A DNA stretch of 64,000 nt, taken from assembly GCA_021776095.1 (NCBI GenBank), contig JAJFGO010000091.1:62001-126000 (forward strand), given 5' to 3'. This DNA is from Kiloniellaceae bacterium. GTDB taxonomy: Bacteria > Pseudomonadota > Alphaproteobacteria > Kiloniellales > J153. The translations under genes were made by a program, and so were the position numbers. The notes beneath the pieces are model-generated. The model worked only from the letters and a program-made list of their open reading frames with translations. It was not told the origin of the DNA and searched no databases. Shown here one piece after another: positions 29,666-39,647 of this stretch (the stretch's first letter is position 1; the number at the start of each line of letters is the position of its first letter).

Positions 29666-30094
29666 ATGGCCAAGTCGAAGAGGGGCGCGTCATCCGCCGC
29701 TGCGGCGCCATCGCCCAGGGGCCAATTGGCGATTCGGACCCTGGCCATGCCCGCCGACGCCAACCCGAGCGGCGACATCTTCGGCGGTTGGGTCTTGGCA
29801 CAGATGGATATCGCGGGCGGCATCACGGCCGGCCAGCGCGCCGGGGGCCGGGTCGCAACGGTCGCGGTGACCGCCATGACCTTTCACCTGCCCGTCTACG
29901 TCGGCGACGTCCTGTGCGTCTATGCCGACATCGAGCGGGTTGGGCGCAGCTCCATCAGTATCCATTTAGAGGCTTGGGCCCTGCGTGGCCGCCAGGGCGA
30001 GCGGCTTCGGGTCACGGAAGGACAATTCGTTTTTGTTGCCATAGACGGGGAGGGGCGTCCGCGCCCCGTGCCGCAGGAGGAGATCGCAGTATGA
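29666..30094 (+). CDS. Acyl-CoA thioesterase (YciA-like hotdog fold)
   Basis: 142 residues with a 20-residue low-complexity lead. The hotdog signature NPSGDIFGGWVLAQMD and the central helix and strands of YciA-type enzymes are visible. These hydrolyse acyl-CoAs to free acids. Its stop overlaps the start of the next gene (ATGA), so the two are coupled. Confidence 0.88.
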   Translation: MAKSKRGASSAAAAPSPRGQLAIRTLAMPADANPSGDIFGGWVLAQMDIAGGITAGQRAGGRVATVAVTAMTFHLPVYVGDVLCVYADIERVGRSSISIHLEAWALRGRQGERLRVTEGQFVFVAIDGEGRPRPVPQEEIAV

Positions 30095-30471
30095 GTATTC
30101 GCAGGTTTAGCGCGTCGGCATGGTGCATGTTCATCGGCCTGTGCGCCGGGATCCCCGCCCAGGCCGGCGAGGCCGATGTGGTGGCCGTGGAGGCGGTGCG
30201 CGAGGGGGCGGGCGCCTGGCGCTTTCATGTCAGCGTCGCTCACGCGGACGCCGGCTGGGACCACTATGCCGACAAGTGGGACGTGGTGGGGCCGGACGGC
30301 ACGATCCTAGGGACCCGGGTCCTGCTGCACCCGCACGAGCAAGAGCAGCCCTTTACCCGCTCCCTGGGTGGGGTTGCGATTCCTGAGGGCGTAGACCGGG
30401 TCGGCCTGCGGGCCCATGACAAGGTGCACGGCTACGGCGGCAAGAAAATGACGGTCGAGTTGCGGCGCTGA
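30091..30471 (+). CDS. Periplasmic protein of unknown function
   Basis: 126 residues. ATG at 30091 overlaps the thioesterase stop; GGAGGAG lies 10-16 bases upstream. Signal peptide ends at GIPAQA. The mature domain is a small beta-rich protein with several histidines (VAHADAGWDHYADKWD, LHPHEQEQPF, HDKVHGYGGKK). The histidine pattern might suggest metal binding, but I recognise no family. Confidence 0.78.
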   Translation: MSIRRFSASAWCMFIGLCAGIPAQAGEADVVAVEAVREGAGAWRFHVSVAHADAGWDHYADKWDVVGPDGTILGTRVLLHPHEQEQPFTRSLGGVAIPEGVDRVGLRAHDKVHGYGGKKMTVELRR

Positions 30472-30897
30472 CCCGGAACGCCTCAAATGCCGACCCGCTG
30501 CGTGGCGTTGGGGCCCGTGAGGAGACCAGGGTGCTTATGCGAGCCGCAACTTCAATTGTGTTCAATGGCGTCGAATATTACGAGAGGCTCCGACGATAGG
30601 CTGGTATCGCTGAGCCATATTTCGGCTGGCCGGCACCTATAGTCCTAATGTTTGACTTTCATTGTCATAAATAATTATTTGATTTCTTTGTACTTTCGAG
30701 GTGTACTGAGCGATAATTTGCCGGCTGTTACGGTGGGGTCCCGTAATCGCCGCAATTTGGGTAGACTGGTACGGATTGAAGCCGACCGCCGGTGCGTTTC
30801 AGCGCGGCACTAGGGGTCCGAAACGGCAACCCATGGCATCGACGCAGGGCAGAACCGGCCTCAATAAGGCCGGATAGGAAATAGGGCAGGCAAAGAG
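30472..30897. other. 426-bp region upstream of the RTX gene
   Basis: No ORF or RNA gene that I can support. A markedly AT-rich patch lies at 30645-30710 (with TTGACT at 30652), the most likely promoter area for the large RTX gene. The ribosome-binding area AGGGCAGGCAAAGAG precedes its TTG. Confidence 0.55.
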
Positions 30898-33800
30898 TTG
30901 ACGCTCGGGGTAGTCACTGGCGAATCAGGTTTTGCGCATTCGTCACCGCCGCTCGAGGCTAGCGGCGAGCTTCTGGTCGTCCCCGACGCGCAGCTTCTGT
31001 TTTCCGCGGATTACAGCCGTCTCGGCGACGACCTGCTGCTGACCGGCGGCGACGGCGCCGGGCAAGTCATCGCCGGGTATTTTGCCTCGGATTCGCCGCC
31101 GGCCCTGGCGTCGCCGGAGGGGGCGGTTCTAACGCCCCAGGTGATCGCGCAACTGGCCGGGCCGCGCGCGCCGGGCCAATACGCCCAGGCCGAGCCCGCC
31201 GAGGGGCCGGCCCCGATCGGGCAGGTCGAGACCGTGACAGGCAGCGCGACGGTCGTCCGCGGCGGTCTGCCGGTCAGCCTCGAGACCGGCGATCCGGTAT
31301 TCCAGAACGATGTCGTGCGGACCGGCTTAGCCTCCGATCTGGTTATCGGATTCGCCGACGGCACGATCTTCTCGCTGTCCGCCAATGCGCGGATGGTTCT
31401 GGACGGCATGGTGTACGACCCGGCCGGGCCGTCCAACTCGCTCACCCTGTCGGTGGTTCAGGGCGTCTTTTCGTTTGTCACCGGCCAGATCGCGCCGACC
31501 GGCGGGATGGAGATCACCACCCCGGTCGCCACCCTCGGCATACGCGGGACAACGGTTCACGGCATCCTCGAGAGCATTGCCGGGCCACTGACGGTGTTTC
31601 TGGGGCGAAACCAACTTGGATCCGCCGCCCGGGTGATCCTGGTGGATCCTTTGACCCGTGTACCGATTGCAAACCTCGACAACCTGGGCGTCGCCTTTTT
31701 CTTGGACAGCGTGGGCGCGCGGCCTCTGCTGCGCCCGTTGACAGCGCCGGAACAGGAGTTTGGCCTGCAGCGCGCCGATCTCATCCACGGCGTACAATCG
31801 ACCTTCGGCTTCCGCTACGACACCGGCGACCCGATCGTTCAGCCGGGCGAGGCGCTACGCACCGAAGCCGGGCCAAGGCTGCCGTCCGGCGGAATCGGCT
31901 TCGACCGGGACAGCGGCGCCGGCGAGGCTCTGGAGGGCGGATTGCTGCAAGGGCTTGAGGCCAGCTCGACCTTAACCTTGCTCGACGGCTCTCCCCTATC
32001 GCGGCTTGCGTTGGAGAATGGGCCCGATAATTTCAGGCTGTCTGCGGAATCGATCACGGCGCGGATCGAACTGGGTGAGCCCAACGCCAGCACCGGGGAG
32101 GGCACCACCAGTTCCGGCCAGATCATTCTCACCGGTGGCACGACCCCGGTTGAGTCCTTGACCCTGGCCGGCCTGACCTTCATGGCCGGCGGGGCGCCGC
32201 TAGCTCTGACCTCGGGCGGCGTTCCCGTTTCGGTGGTGCAGAGCGGCACCGAGACTCAAGGCTTCGCGGGCGGCGTGCAGGTCTTCTCGTTTCGTCTGAA
32301 TTCCGATGGCAGTTTCACGTTCTCGTTGTTCCGGCCGCTTGACCATCCAGCCGCGGGCGCCACCGGTGCGGCCGACACGATCGAAATCGGTTTCGAAGTG
32401 GTGGTGACCTTCGTCGACGGCACCACCTTGCAAACAAGTATCCTGTCGGTCGTGTTGGATTCCGGGCCGATGGCGGCGAGCGTCGCCGAGGCGGTGAACG
32501 AGAACAGCGGGCTGGGCGTTCCGGTGACCGGCAACCTCCCTATTTTGGCCGGGCGTGACGGCTTGAAATCGGTCGAGCTAACCGGTCAGTCCGGGGCGCT
32601 GACCTCCGGCGGCCGGGCGGTCGGTTTGGTCCAAGTCGCCGAGGATACCTTCCTCGGCCTGACCGCCGACGGCACCGAGATCTTCCGCATGGTCTTCGAT
32701 GTCGCCACGGGAGACTACGCATTCTCGTTACTTCAGCCGATCGATCATGGTGCCGTCGGCGTCGATTCGCTCGATCTCGTTTTCCAGGTCGCCGTCACCG
32801 ACGGAGACAATGACAGCGTCATCAGCACAATCACGATTACGGCGCTCGACGACATTCCGGCGGTTGGCGCGAACGCGCCGGTCTCAGTCCAAGAGACCGC
32901 CTTGCCGGACGGCAGCGGCGGCGGTGCAGCGGTCGCATCGGGGACGCTGGCCTTTGTTGCCGGGGCGGATGGGGCGCGGATCGCAACTCTGACTTTGGGC
33001 GATCAGGTGGGCGTTCTGCAAGGCGACTACTTGGTCCTCTCTGGAGCGTTCTTCGAGCTTCGAGTCCATACCCTGAGCGGCGATTACGTTTACACTTTGA
33101 CAGACAGCACCCAGGCGCATGCCGCCGGAGAGCCGCTGGTGCAAAGCTTCGCCTACATGGTCAGGGACGGCGACGGCGACACCGCGGTCGGCCACTTGGA
33201 GGTGCGGGTCGATGACGATGCGCCAATTGCCCGCGACGACTTCGACATGGTCCTCCTCGGCGGTTCAACCGGTGGCAACGTCATCACCGGGGCGGATGCG
33301 AACGATCCGGGTGGCTCGCCGAATCTGGGCGAAGCGGACGTTCCAGGAGCGGACGGACCCGGGCTGATTCGTTCGATCGAACATGGCAATGTGCTCTACA
33401 CCCTGAACGCCGCTGGCAACGGTATCGTCACGACCGATGCCACGACCGGGCTGCCGACAGTCGCGCCCTTCGAATTGTTGGCCGGAAAGTTGACCATCCC
33501 GACGGACGAGGGCGGGGCGTTCTCGATCCAGTTGATCGCGTCCGGAGACCCGGGCGCGCTCGGTCTGGCCGGTGAGTACGACTATACCGCCCCGGACGGG
33601 TTGCCGGGTGTGCCCGGCGGCATCGAGACCTTGACGTTCGAGGGTTTGGACGCCGGAACCTACGATGGCACCGACGGGGCGGTTGACGGCACATTCCAGG
33701 TCTTCGCCGACGGCGGTTTCGTGCCCATCCTGGTCAGCGCGAGCAACCCATTCCTTCTGGATACCAACGCCGCCGTGATCTTCGATTCGGCGAATCCGGG

Positions 33801-35130
33801 CCTCTTGCCCGGCTTGGGTACGCCGAACGAGGACTTCCAGGGCCCGGGCACCGGCGCCGGGGGCGAAGCCGGGGCCCCGTTCGAGAACAAAACGCCGCTT
33901 GGCAAGACGCTGATCGTCAGCAACGCGGGCGCCTTCGTGGATACGAATAATGACGGCCTGATCGACGATCCCTTTGTGCAGGGTTTGACGAAGACGACCT
34001 TGGTCTTTGACTTCTCGTCATTCGGCGCCGTGCGCCTGGACTCCATCGACGTTCAGGACATCGCCGGCTTCGTAATTCCCGGCGACCCCGGTTCGGGGCA
34101 ACAGGCGATGACATTGAACTTCTACGATGCGGCCGTTGGCGGCACTCTTCTTGGCAGCGTTTCCGCGCCCCAGACGGGCGAAAACGGCGTGGCCGCGGTC
34201 GATCTCGGTGGCGTCTCCGGGGTGGTGCGCATGGAGGTGGTCATCGATGGCTCAGGCGCGGTCGACAATATCGTCTTCGCGCCGATCGTGGTTGAAGATG
34301 CGACCGAGGTGTTCGGCTACACGATCGAGGACGGCGATGGCGATACCTCCGCGGCCAGCCTGGAAGTCCTGGTGAAAGCCAGTGCCCGCGTGCTTGCCCC
34401 GGGCAACTCCGCCGGAACGCTCGCGATCGATAGCAACCTGACGATCGACGGGCAGGTGCTCGAGATCGAGCTTGGCGGCACCGGTGCGGGCGAGTCCGAT
34501 CTGATCGATGTGGCCGGCCATGCGGCCCTGCTCGATGGCCTGATCGAAGTCTCGCTGATCGACGGCTACCTGCCGGACCATGGCGACGAGATCGTGTTCC
34601 TGAGCGCCGACGGCGGTCTGACAGCCAGGCCGGAGCCCCTCTCGATTTCGCTTTCCGGGGTGGCGTCTGGCTTCGACTTCGACGTGAATTTCGGGCCGGG
34701 CGCGGCCAGCTTCATCGCCCTCAACGACGCTGAGGCGGGTGACAGCATGCTTTTTCTTGGTGGCGCGCGCGACGATACTTTCGTCGGGGGGGCTGGTGAC
34801 GACGCTATCTCCGGTGGCGCCGGCGACGACATCCTGTTCGGCGATGGCGGGGCGGATACCTTTTCCTTCAGCCTGTCGGGCCACGAAGGCGACGATACGA
34901 TTGGCGATCTCTCGGTCGATGAGGGCGACAGGCTGGCGTTCGAGGACGTTGTGGACGGCCTTGGCAATCCAAGTTCCGATTATGACGATGTCTTCGTCGC
35001 CGGGTCGTTCGCCAAGGTCGACTCTACGGTCAAGGTGACCCTGCAAAGCGGCACAGTCCTGGCTATCGAGGACCTCAACGGCGCCATCGATACGCTAGAC
35101 GATCTCATGAACAACAGCGTTATCGTTTAA
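30898..35130 (+). CDS. Giant FecR-domain / RTX repeat protein, type I secretion substrate
   Basis: 1410 residues from TTG at 30898; an in-frame stop at 30865 limits other starts. No N-terminal signal peptide. In order: a FecR-like domain (about 110-225, ending TLGIRGTTVHG), then repeated T1SS-adhesin domains of VCBS/T1SS-143 type (about 380-1160, recurring DGDGD and LQPIDH-type elements), then RTX calcium repeats (GGAGDDAISGGAGDDILFGD) and a C-terminal region like other type I substrates. This plan is typical of surface adhesins or biofilm proteins exported by an ABC/HlyD/TolC system. No such transporter genes are in the window. Calcium binding in the RTX part is family knowledge. Confidence 0.85.
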   Translation: MTLGVVTGESGFAHSSPPLEASGELLVVPDAQLLFSADYSRLGDDLLLTGGDGAGQVIAGYFASDSPPALASPEGAVLTPQVIAQLAGPRAPGQYAQAEPAEGPAPIGQVETVTGSATVVRGGLPVSLETGDPVFQNDVVRTGLASDLVIGFADGTIFSLSANARMVLDGMVYDPAGPSNSLTLSVVQGVFSFVTGQIAPTGGMEITTPVATLGIRGTTVHGILESIAGPLTVFLGRNQLGSAARVILVDPLTRVPIANLDNLGVAFFLDSVGARPLLRPLTAPEQEFGLQRADLIHGVQSTFGFRYDTGDPIVQPGEALRTEAGPRLPSGGIGFDRDSGAGEALEGGLLQGLEASSTLTLLDGSPLSRLALENGPDNFRLSAESITARIELGEPNASTGEGTTSSGQIILTGGTTPVESLTLAGLTFMAGGAPLALTSGGVPVSVVQSGTETQGFAGGVQVFSFRLNSDGSFTFSLFRPLDHPAAGATGAADTIEIGFEVVVTFVDGTTLQTSILSVVLDSGPMAASVAEAVNENSGLGVPVTGNLPILAGRDGLKSVELTGQSGALTSGGRAVGLVQVAEDTFLGLTADGTEIFRMVFDVATGDYAFSLLQPIDHGAVGVDSLDLVFQVAVTDGDNDSVISTITITALDDIPAVGANAPVSVQETALPDGSGGGAAVASGTLAFVAGADGARIATLTLGDQVGVLQGDYLVLSGAFFELRVHTLSGDYVYTLTDSTQAHAAGEPLVQSFAYMVRDGDGDTAVGHLEVRVDDDAPIARDDFDMVLLGGSTGGNVITGADANDPGGSPNLGEADVPGADGPGLIRSIEHGNVLYTLNAAGNGIVTTDATTGLPTVAPFELLAGKLTIPTDEGGAFSIQLIASGDPGALGLAGEYDYTAPDGLPGVPGGIETLTFEGLDAGTYDGTDGAVDGTFQVFADGGFVPILVSASNPFLLDTNAAVIFDSANPGLLPGLGTPNEDFQGPGTGAGGEAGAPFENKTPLGKTLIVSNAGAFVDTNNDGLIDDPFVQGLTKTTLVFDFSSFGAVRLDSIDVQDIAGFVIPGDPGSGQQAMTLNFYDAAVGGTLLGSVSAPQTGENGVAAVDLGGVSGVVRMEVVIDGSGAVDNIVFAPIVVEDATEVFGYTIEDGDGDTSAASLEVLVKASARVLAPGNSAGTLAIDSNLTIDGQVLEIELGGTGAGESDLIDVAGHAALLDGLIEVSLIDGYLPDHGDEIVFLSADGGLTARPEPLSISLSGVASGFDFDVNFGPGAASFIALNDAEAGDSMLFLGGARDDTFVGGAGDDAISGGAGDDILFGDGGADTFSFSLSGHEGDDTIGDLSVDEGDRLAFEDVVDGLGNPSSDYDDVFVAGSFAKVDSTVKVTLQSGTVLAIEDLNGAIDTLDDLMNNSVIV

Positions 35131-35183
35131 CGCCGACGGCCAACTTCGTGACCGCTATCTGAAGGGTCGGCCTCCGCGCCGGA

Positions 35184-35444
35184 CTAAAAGTCCTCTTCGT
35201 CGAGCATCTTGCGCCACTCGCCGAGCCAGCTGAGCTCGTCCAGGAAAACCATGAGACGGACACAGAGGGCAACGGCGTGGGGCACCGGCGATGTGCCGGC
35301 GGCCCAGCGGCGCACGGTACGATCGTTGACTTGCAATTCCCGCGACAGCGCGGTCTGCCAGCGATGGGCGCCATATAGGCGGCTGCAGTGGCGGCGGAGC
35401 TCCTCCGCCGTCATGGAGCGCGGGTTGGTCGTGTCCATGGCCAT
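35184..35444 (-). CDS. Small helix-turn-helix protein
   Basis: 86 residues from ATG at 35444 (MAMDTTNPRS); ATG at 35438 is an alternative, and the longer open frame upstream has a non-coding look. A helix-turn-helix is clear: LSRELQVNDRTVRRWAAG. It is similar in shape to small XRE/plasmid-like DNA-binding proteins. It converges with the RTX gene (54 bp apart). A perfect TTAA-N7-TTAA motif lies about 180 bp upstream. Its targets are unknown. Confidence 0.75.
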   Translation of the reverse strand: MAMDTTNPRSMTAEELRRHCSRLYGAHRWQTALSRELQVNDRTVRRWAAGTSPVPHAVALCVRLMVFLDELSWLGEWRKMLDEEDF

Positions 35445-35619
35445 CGCGATTTTCCGCTCGGTCGACTGCGTCGCACCGGTGAAGCGCCCAGGGTGAGGGC
35501 AGTCCAAAGATAGGGCGAAGCGTCCTAATTTTGTCTTATTCGACCCCGGGACCCTAGACAAATTCGCGTGAGTTAGGTCGAGTAACAAATTGTCAATAAA
35601 GATAACCTAAACCTTAATG

Positions 35620-35634
35620 TTAACTTTGCATTAA
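35620..35634. promoter_or_regulatory. CtrA-type motif TTAA-N7-TTAA
   Basis: TTAACTTTGCATTAA matches the full CtrA consensus TTAA-N7-TTAA exactly. It lies upstream of the minus-strand HTH gene (start 35444), in an AT-rich promoter-like stretch with a possible -35 (complement of TGTCAA at 35591). CtrA is the alphaproteobacterial response regulator. Binding is inferred. Confidence 0.5.
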
Positions 35635-35772
35635 CTAAATAAATCAAAGATGTGAATAAATTAACTCAAGATTTCTATTGATCTCTCCTAACGCCGCGGT
35701 TACAATCCCTTCATTGCTTTCTCGGTAACGGACACGCAAGCTCCTCCTCACTTAGCGCTGTCTCCAGAAGAA

Positions 35773-35802
35773 ACGGGAGGCCGGAACCATCCGGCCTCCC
35801 GT
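35773..35802 (-). terminator. Probable terminator of the glnB-glnA unit
   Basis: Perfect 13-bp stem (35773-35785 with 35790-35802) with a 4-nt loop. Read on the minus strand, TTTCTTCT follows the stem. It lies 250 bp after the glnA stop. Confidence 0.6.
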
Positions 35803-35964
35803 AATTCGTTGTACTTCCATGATTAATGCCCCTGAAGGGGCGCCCTCTCGAATGTCCCCGGAGATCGACCCGGAGTATCCCCGAGGGCGGGCCGCGTTCA
35901 GCCGCTCCCGGCAAAATCGGGGTATGGCTAATTTTCTTTAATGTGCCCTCATCCCGGGCTTCCA

Positions 35965-35983
35965 CATCCTGAGCTTGTCGAAG
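35965..35983. repeat. Third copy of the CTTCGACAAGCTCAGGAT repeat
   Basis: ATCCTGAGCTTGTCGAAGG is identical to part of the right arm of the inverted pair near 23.2 kb. Confidence 0.65.
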
Positions 35984-36047
35984 GGCGAAGGACGAGGGCC
36001 CGCCACGGGCAACGCCAGTGGCGGGTTCTTCGGGGCCGCGCGAGCGC

Positions 36048-37457
36048 CTAGGCCGAGTAGTACATCTGGAACTCGATCGGGTGCGGCGCCTGCTCGAAAC
36101 GATAGATCTCTTCCCATTTGAGCTCCAGATAGCCCTGAATTTGCTCCTTGGTGAAGACATCGCCGGCGAGCAGGAACTCGTGGTCGTCGACCAGGGCATT
36201 GGCGGCCTCGCGTAGGGAGCCGGATACCGTCGGCACGTCCTTCAGTTCCTCCGGCGGCAGATCGTAGAGGTTCTTGTCGATGGGATCGCCCGGATGGATC
36301 TTGTTCCGGATGCCGTCCAGCCCGGCCATGAACATGGCGGCGAAGGCCAGGTAAGGGTTGGCCGTCGCATCTGGGAAGCGGACTTCGACCCGTTTCGCCT
36401 TGGGCCCCGCGCCGTAGGGAATGCGGCAGGATGCGGAGCGGTTCCGGCCGGAATAGGCCAGCAGGACCGGCGCCTCGAATCCCGGAACCAGACGCTTATA
36501 GCTGTTGGTGGAGGGGTTAGTGAAGGCATTGAGCGAGCGGGCGTGCTTAATGATCCCGCCAATGTAAAAGAGCGCGGTTTCGGACAGGCCGGCATAGCCG
36601 TCGCCGGCGAAAAGTGGCTTGCCGCTCTTCCAGATCGACTGATGGGTGTGCATGCCAGAGCCGTTGTCGCCGTACACCGGCTTAGGCATGAACGTCGCCG
36701 TCTTGCCGTAGTTATGAGCGACGTTGTGCACCACGTACTTGTAAATCTGCATGTTGTCGGCGGTGCGCACTAGGGTATCGAAAACGATGCCCAGCTCGTG
36801 CTGCGAGGGGGCGACCTCATGGTGGTGCTTTTCCACCTTGAGGCCCATCTCGGCCATGACCGTCGTCATTTCCGCGCGCAGATCGGTGCCGGCGTCGACC
36901 GGTGGGACCGGGAAATAGCCGCCCTTGGGCGGGGGCCGGTGGCCGGTATTGCCGTTCTCCATCTTCTCGCCCGACAAATAGGGGCCTTCCTCATCGGACA
37001 GCATGAAAAAGGACTGGTTCTGTTCGACCTTGAAGCGCACGTCGTCGAACACGAAAAACTCCGCTTCCGGGCCGAAGAAAGCGGTGTCGCCAACTCCTGA
37101 GGCCTTGAGGTAGGCCTCGGCCTTCTTGGCGGTCGAGCGCGGGTCGCGTTCGTAGGGCTGGCCGGTCGCCGGCTCGGCCACGTCGCAGAACAGGATCAGT
37201 TGCGGTTGTGCCGCGAAGGGGTCCATGACCGCGGTCGAAAGGTCCGGCACCAGGGTCATGTCGGATTCGTTGATCGCCTTCCAGCCGGCGATCGAGGAGC
37301 CGTCGAACATGATGCCTTCTATGAGCGCATCCTCATCGACCGCCTGTGCCGCCATGGCCAGGTGCTGCCACTTCCCGCGTGGGTCCGTGAAGCGGTAGTC
37401 GACGTACTTGACGTCATTTTCCGTCATCATTTCGAGAATTTTTTTTGCGTCGGCCAT
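36048..37457 (-). CDS. glnA: Glutamine synthetase type I
   Basis: 469 residues, the normal GSI-beta length. Makes glutamine from glutamate, ammonia and ATP, as a dodecamer. Seen: the N-terminal [28 protein letters not shown] (metal ligands), [18 protein letters not shown], and the adenylylation site [10 protein letters not shown], indicating control by GlnE. It lies 68 bp after glnB on the same strand. A small stem between them may thin transcription. Confidence 0.97.
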   Translation of the reverse strand: MADAKKILEMMTENDVKYVDYRFTDPRGKWQHLAMAAQAVDEDALIEGIMFDGSSIAGWKAINESDMTLVPDLSTAVMDPFAAQPQLILFCDVAEPATGQPYERDPRSTAKKAEAYLKASGVGDTAFFGPEAEFFVFDDVRFKVEQNQSFFMLSDEEGPYLSGEKMENGNTGHRPPPKGGYFPVPPVDAGTDLRAEMTTVMAEMGLKVEKHHHEVAPSQHELGIVFDTLVRTADNMQIYKYVVHNVAHNYGKTATFMPKPVYGDNGSGMHTHQSIWKSGKPLFAGDGYAGLSETALFYIGGIIKHARSLNAFTNPSTNSYKRLVPGFEAPVLLAYSGRNRSASCRIPYGAGPKAKRVEVRFPDATANPYLAFAAMFMAGLDGIRNKIHPGDPIDKNLYDLPPEELKDVPTVSGSLREAANALVDDHEFLLAGDVFTKEQIQGYLELKWEEIYRFEQAPHPIEFQMYYSA

Positions 37458-37504
37458 GATGTTATTTCCCAGATTTGTGCTTTGCGTCGAATAAGTTTCG
37501 GAAA

Positions 37505-37519
37505 GCGCCCAACGGGCGC
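37505..37519 (-). terminator. Stem-loop between glnB and glnA
   Basis: GCGCCC-AAC-GGGCGC, followed by TTTCC when read on the minus strand. Too short for a strong terminator. It may cause partial termination or mark an RNA end so that glnB and glnA levels differ. Confidence 0.4.
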
Positions 37520-37525
37520 AATGTT

Positions 37526-37993
<468 letters not shown>

Positions 37994-38132
37994 TTATCTA
38001 TCTGATCAATAACGAAAAAAGATCCATTCTTGGCGGCGGCGCTTTGGGCGGTACGGGGAAAAGTGCCCAAATAAAAGGCGATTTGCCGAAGAAAGCGCCA
38101 GAGGCCCTGGCTCTGTCCTGGGCGAAGTTGGC

Positions 38133-39314
38133 CTAGGCTTGCCCTTGCCCGGCCAGCCAAGTGCCGATTCGGCCGATCGCCTCGCGAATATTCTCGATGG
38201 AATTGGCGTAGGAGATCCGCAGGTAGCCCTCGCCGTAGCGCCCGAAACTGGTGCCGGCGATGGTCGCAACCCCGGCTTGCTCCAAGAGCTCGACTTCCAT
38301 CCGCTTGGCCGGAATCCCGGTTTCGGTGATGTTCGGAAAGGCATAGAAGGCGCCGCCCGGGGTGACGCAGGATAGACCGGGGATCGCGTTCAGATCCTCG
38401 ACCACAACCCGACGGCGGGCGTCGAAGGCGGCGACCATGTCGCGTACCGCCTCTTGCGGCCCGGTCAAGGCGGCGATGCCGGCGAATTGGGCCGATGCGT
38501 TAACGCAGGAATGGCAGTTGATAGCCAGGCGCGTCGCCCCCTCGATCAAGGACTTGGGCCACACCGCATAGCCCAGGCGCCAGCCGGTCATGGTGTAGGT
38601 CTTGCTCCAGCCGTCCAGCAGAATCACCTGGTCCCGGATTTCGGGGTACTGCAGCAGGCTGGCATGTGCCAAGCCGTCGTAGAGCATTTGGCCATAGATC
38701 TCGTCGGACAGGATGGCGACCTTGGGATGGCGGGCCAGGCCGACCACCAGTTTGTCGACCTCCGAGATCGGGGTCACGCCACCGGTCGGGTTGGCCGGGC
38801 TGTTCAGAATGATCAGCCTGGTCTTGGGCGTGATCCGGGATAGGACGTCCTCGGCCGAAAAGGCGAAGCCGTTTTCCTCCAACAAGGGAATCGGCACCGG
38901 GGTCGCGCCGCTGAATTCGATGATCGACTCATAGATCGGAAAACCAGGATTGGGGTACATGATCTCGGCACCGGCCTCGCCGAACATGAGCACGGCGAAG
39001 AACATGGTGACCTTGCCGCCCGGCACGGCCAGGATCAGGTCCGGATCGACCTCGACGCCCAGGCGCTTGTGCAGATCCGCCGCCACGGCCTCGCGCAATT
39101 CCGGAATGCCGCTGGCCGGGGTATAGCCGTGATGCCCGTCGCGCAGGGCCTTGATCGCGGCCTCGACGATGTGCCTGGGGGTATGGAAGTCGGGCTGACC
39201 GATGCCCAGATTGATGATGGAGCGCCCCGCCGCCTCCAGGGCCTTGGCCCGGGCCAAGACCTCGAAGGCGCTTTCCGTACCGATCCGTCCGATGGCCGCG
39301 GCGGTCCTAAGCAT
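38133..39314 (-). CDS. Pyridoxal-phosphate aminotransferase (aspartate aminotransferase-like)
   Basis: 393 residues of class I/II fold. The GQPDFHTP segment, the NSPANPTGG motif, the PLP lysine in SKTYTMTGWRLGY and the Arg in RISYANS are visible, the last binding the substrate carboxylate. Transfers an amino group to a 2-oxo acid. Aspartate is a common donor in this subgroup, but alanine or methionine forms look similar. It is alone on the minus strand, 150 bp before tRNA-His. Confidence 0.88.
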   Translation of the reverse strand: MLRTAAAIGRIGTESAFEVLARAKALEAAGRSIINLGIGQPDFHTPRHIVEAAIKALRDGHHGYTPASGIPELREAVAADLHKRLGVEVDPDLILAVPGGKVTMFFAVLMFGEAGAEIMYPNPGFPIYESIIEFSGATPVPIPLLEENGFAFSAEDVLSRITPKTRLIILNSPANPTGGVTPISEVDKLVVGLARHPKVAILSDEIYGQMLYDGLAHASLLQYPEIRDQVILLDGWSKTYTMTGWRLGYAVWPKSLIEGATRLAINCHSCVNASAQFAGIAALTGPQEAVRDMVAAFDARRRVVVEDLNAIPGLSCVTPGGAFYAFPNITETGIPAKRMEVELLEQAGVATIAGTSFGRYGEGYLRISYANSIENIREAIGRIGTWLAGQGQA

Positions 39315-39464
39315 GCTCCGGTTCTCTCGCGCTTGGTCTCGACTAAGCCGAGCCTACGCGGCGCTTCGGTCCGAAGGCAAGCTGTGCACCACGCTTGACG
39401 ACGGCCGGGAGCCGGTGTTTTAAGTCGCGGTGTTCGCGGACGCCGTGCCGCGCTTGGATCTTAT

Positions 39465-39542
39465 GGTGGCTGTAGCTCAGTTGGTCAGAGCACCGGTTTG
39501 TGGTACCGGGGGTCGTGGGTTCAAACCCCATCAGCCACCCCA
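39465..39542 (+). tRNA. tRNA-His (GTG)
   Basis: Acceptor stem GTGGCTG (39466-39472) / CAGCCAC (39532-39538), the extra G at -1 (39465) characteristic of tRNA-His, discriminator C, and encoded CCA. Anticodon GTG at 39500-39502 in loop TTGTGGT. Confidence 0.96.
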
Positions 39543-39647
39543 AGCCCGCCTGGAATTCGCTCCGGGACCACCGCTGGATTTAGGCGGCATGTTTACCACA
39601 GGCGCGCTATGATCGACGATCCCTTCACAAGGCGGCGCCGGATTCCA

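Larger units (their letters stand above)
35445..36047. other. 603-bp intergenic region between the HTH gene and glnA
   Basis: No supported gene. 35590-35680 is very AT-rich with several TTAAC motifs, one forming TTAA-N7-TTAA. 35773-35802 is the probable glnA terminator, and a dispersed repeat copy lies at 35965-35983. Small GC hairpins (around 35828-35842) fill the glnA 3' flank. Confidence 0.6.

Noticed and set aside
30652-30680. TTGACT with downstream AT-rich bases as a defined RTX promoter
   Set aside because: No -10 hexamer at good spacing; only the general AT-rich region is reported.
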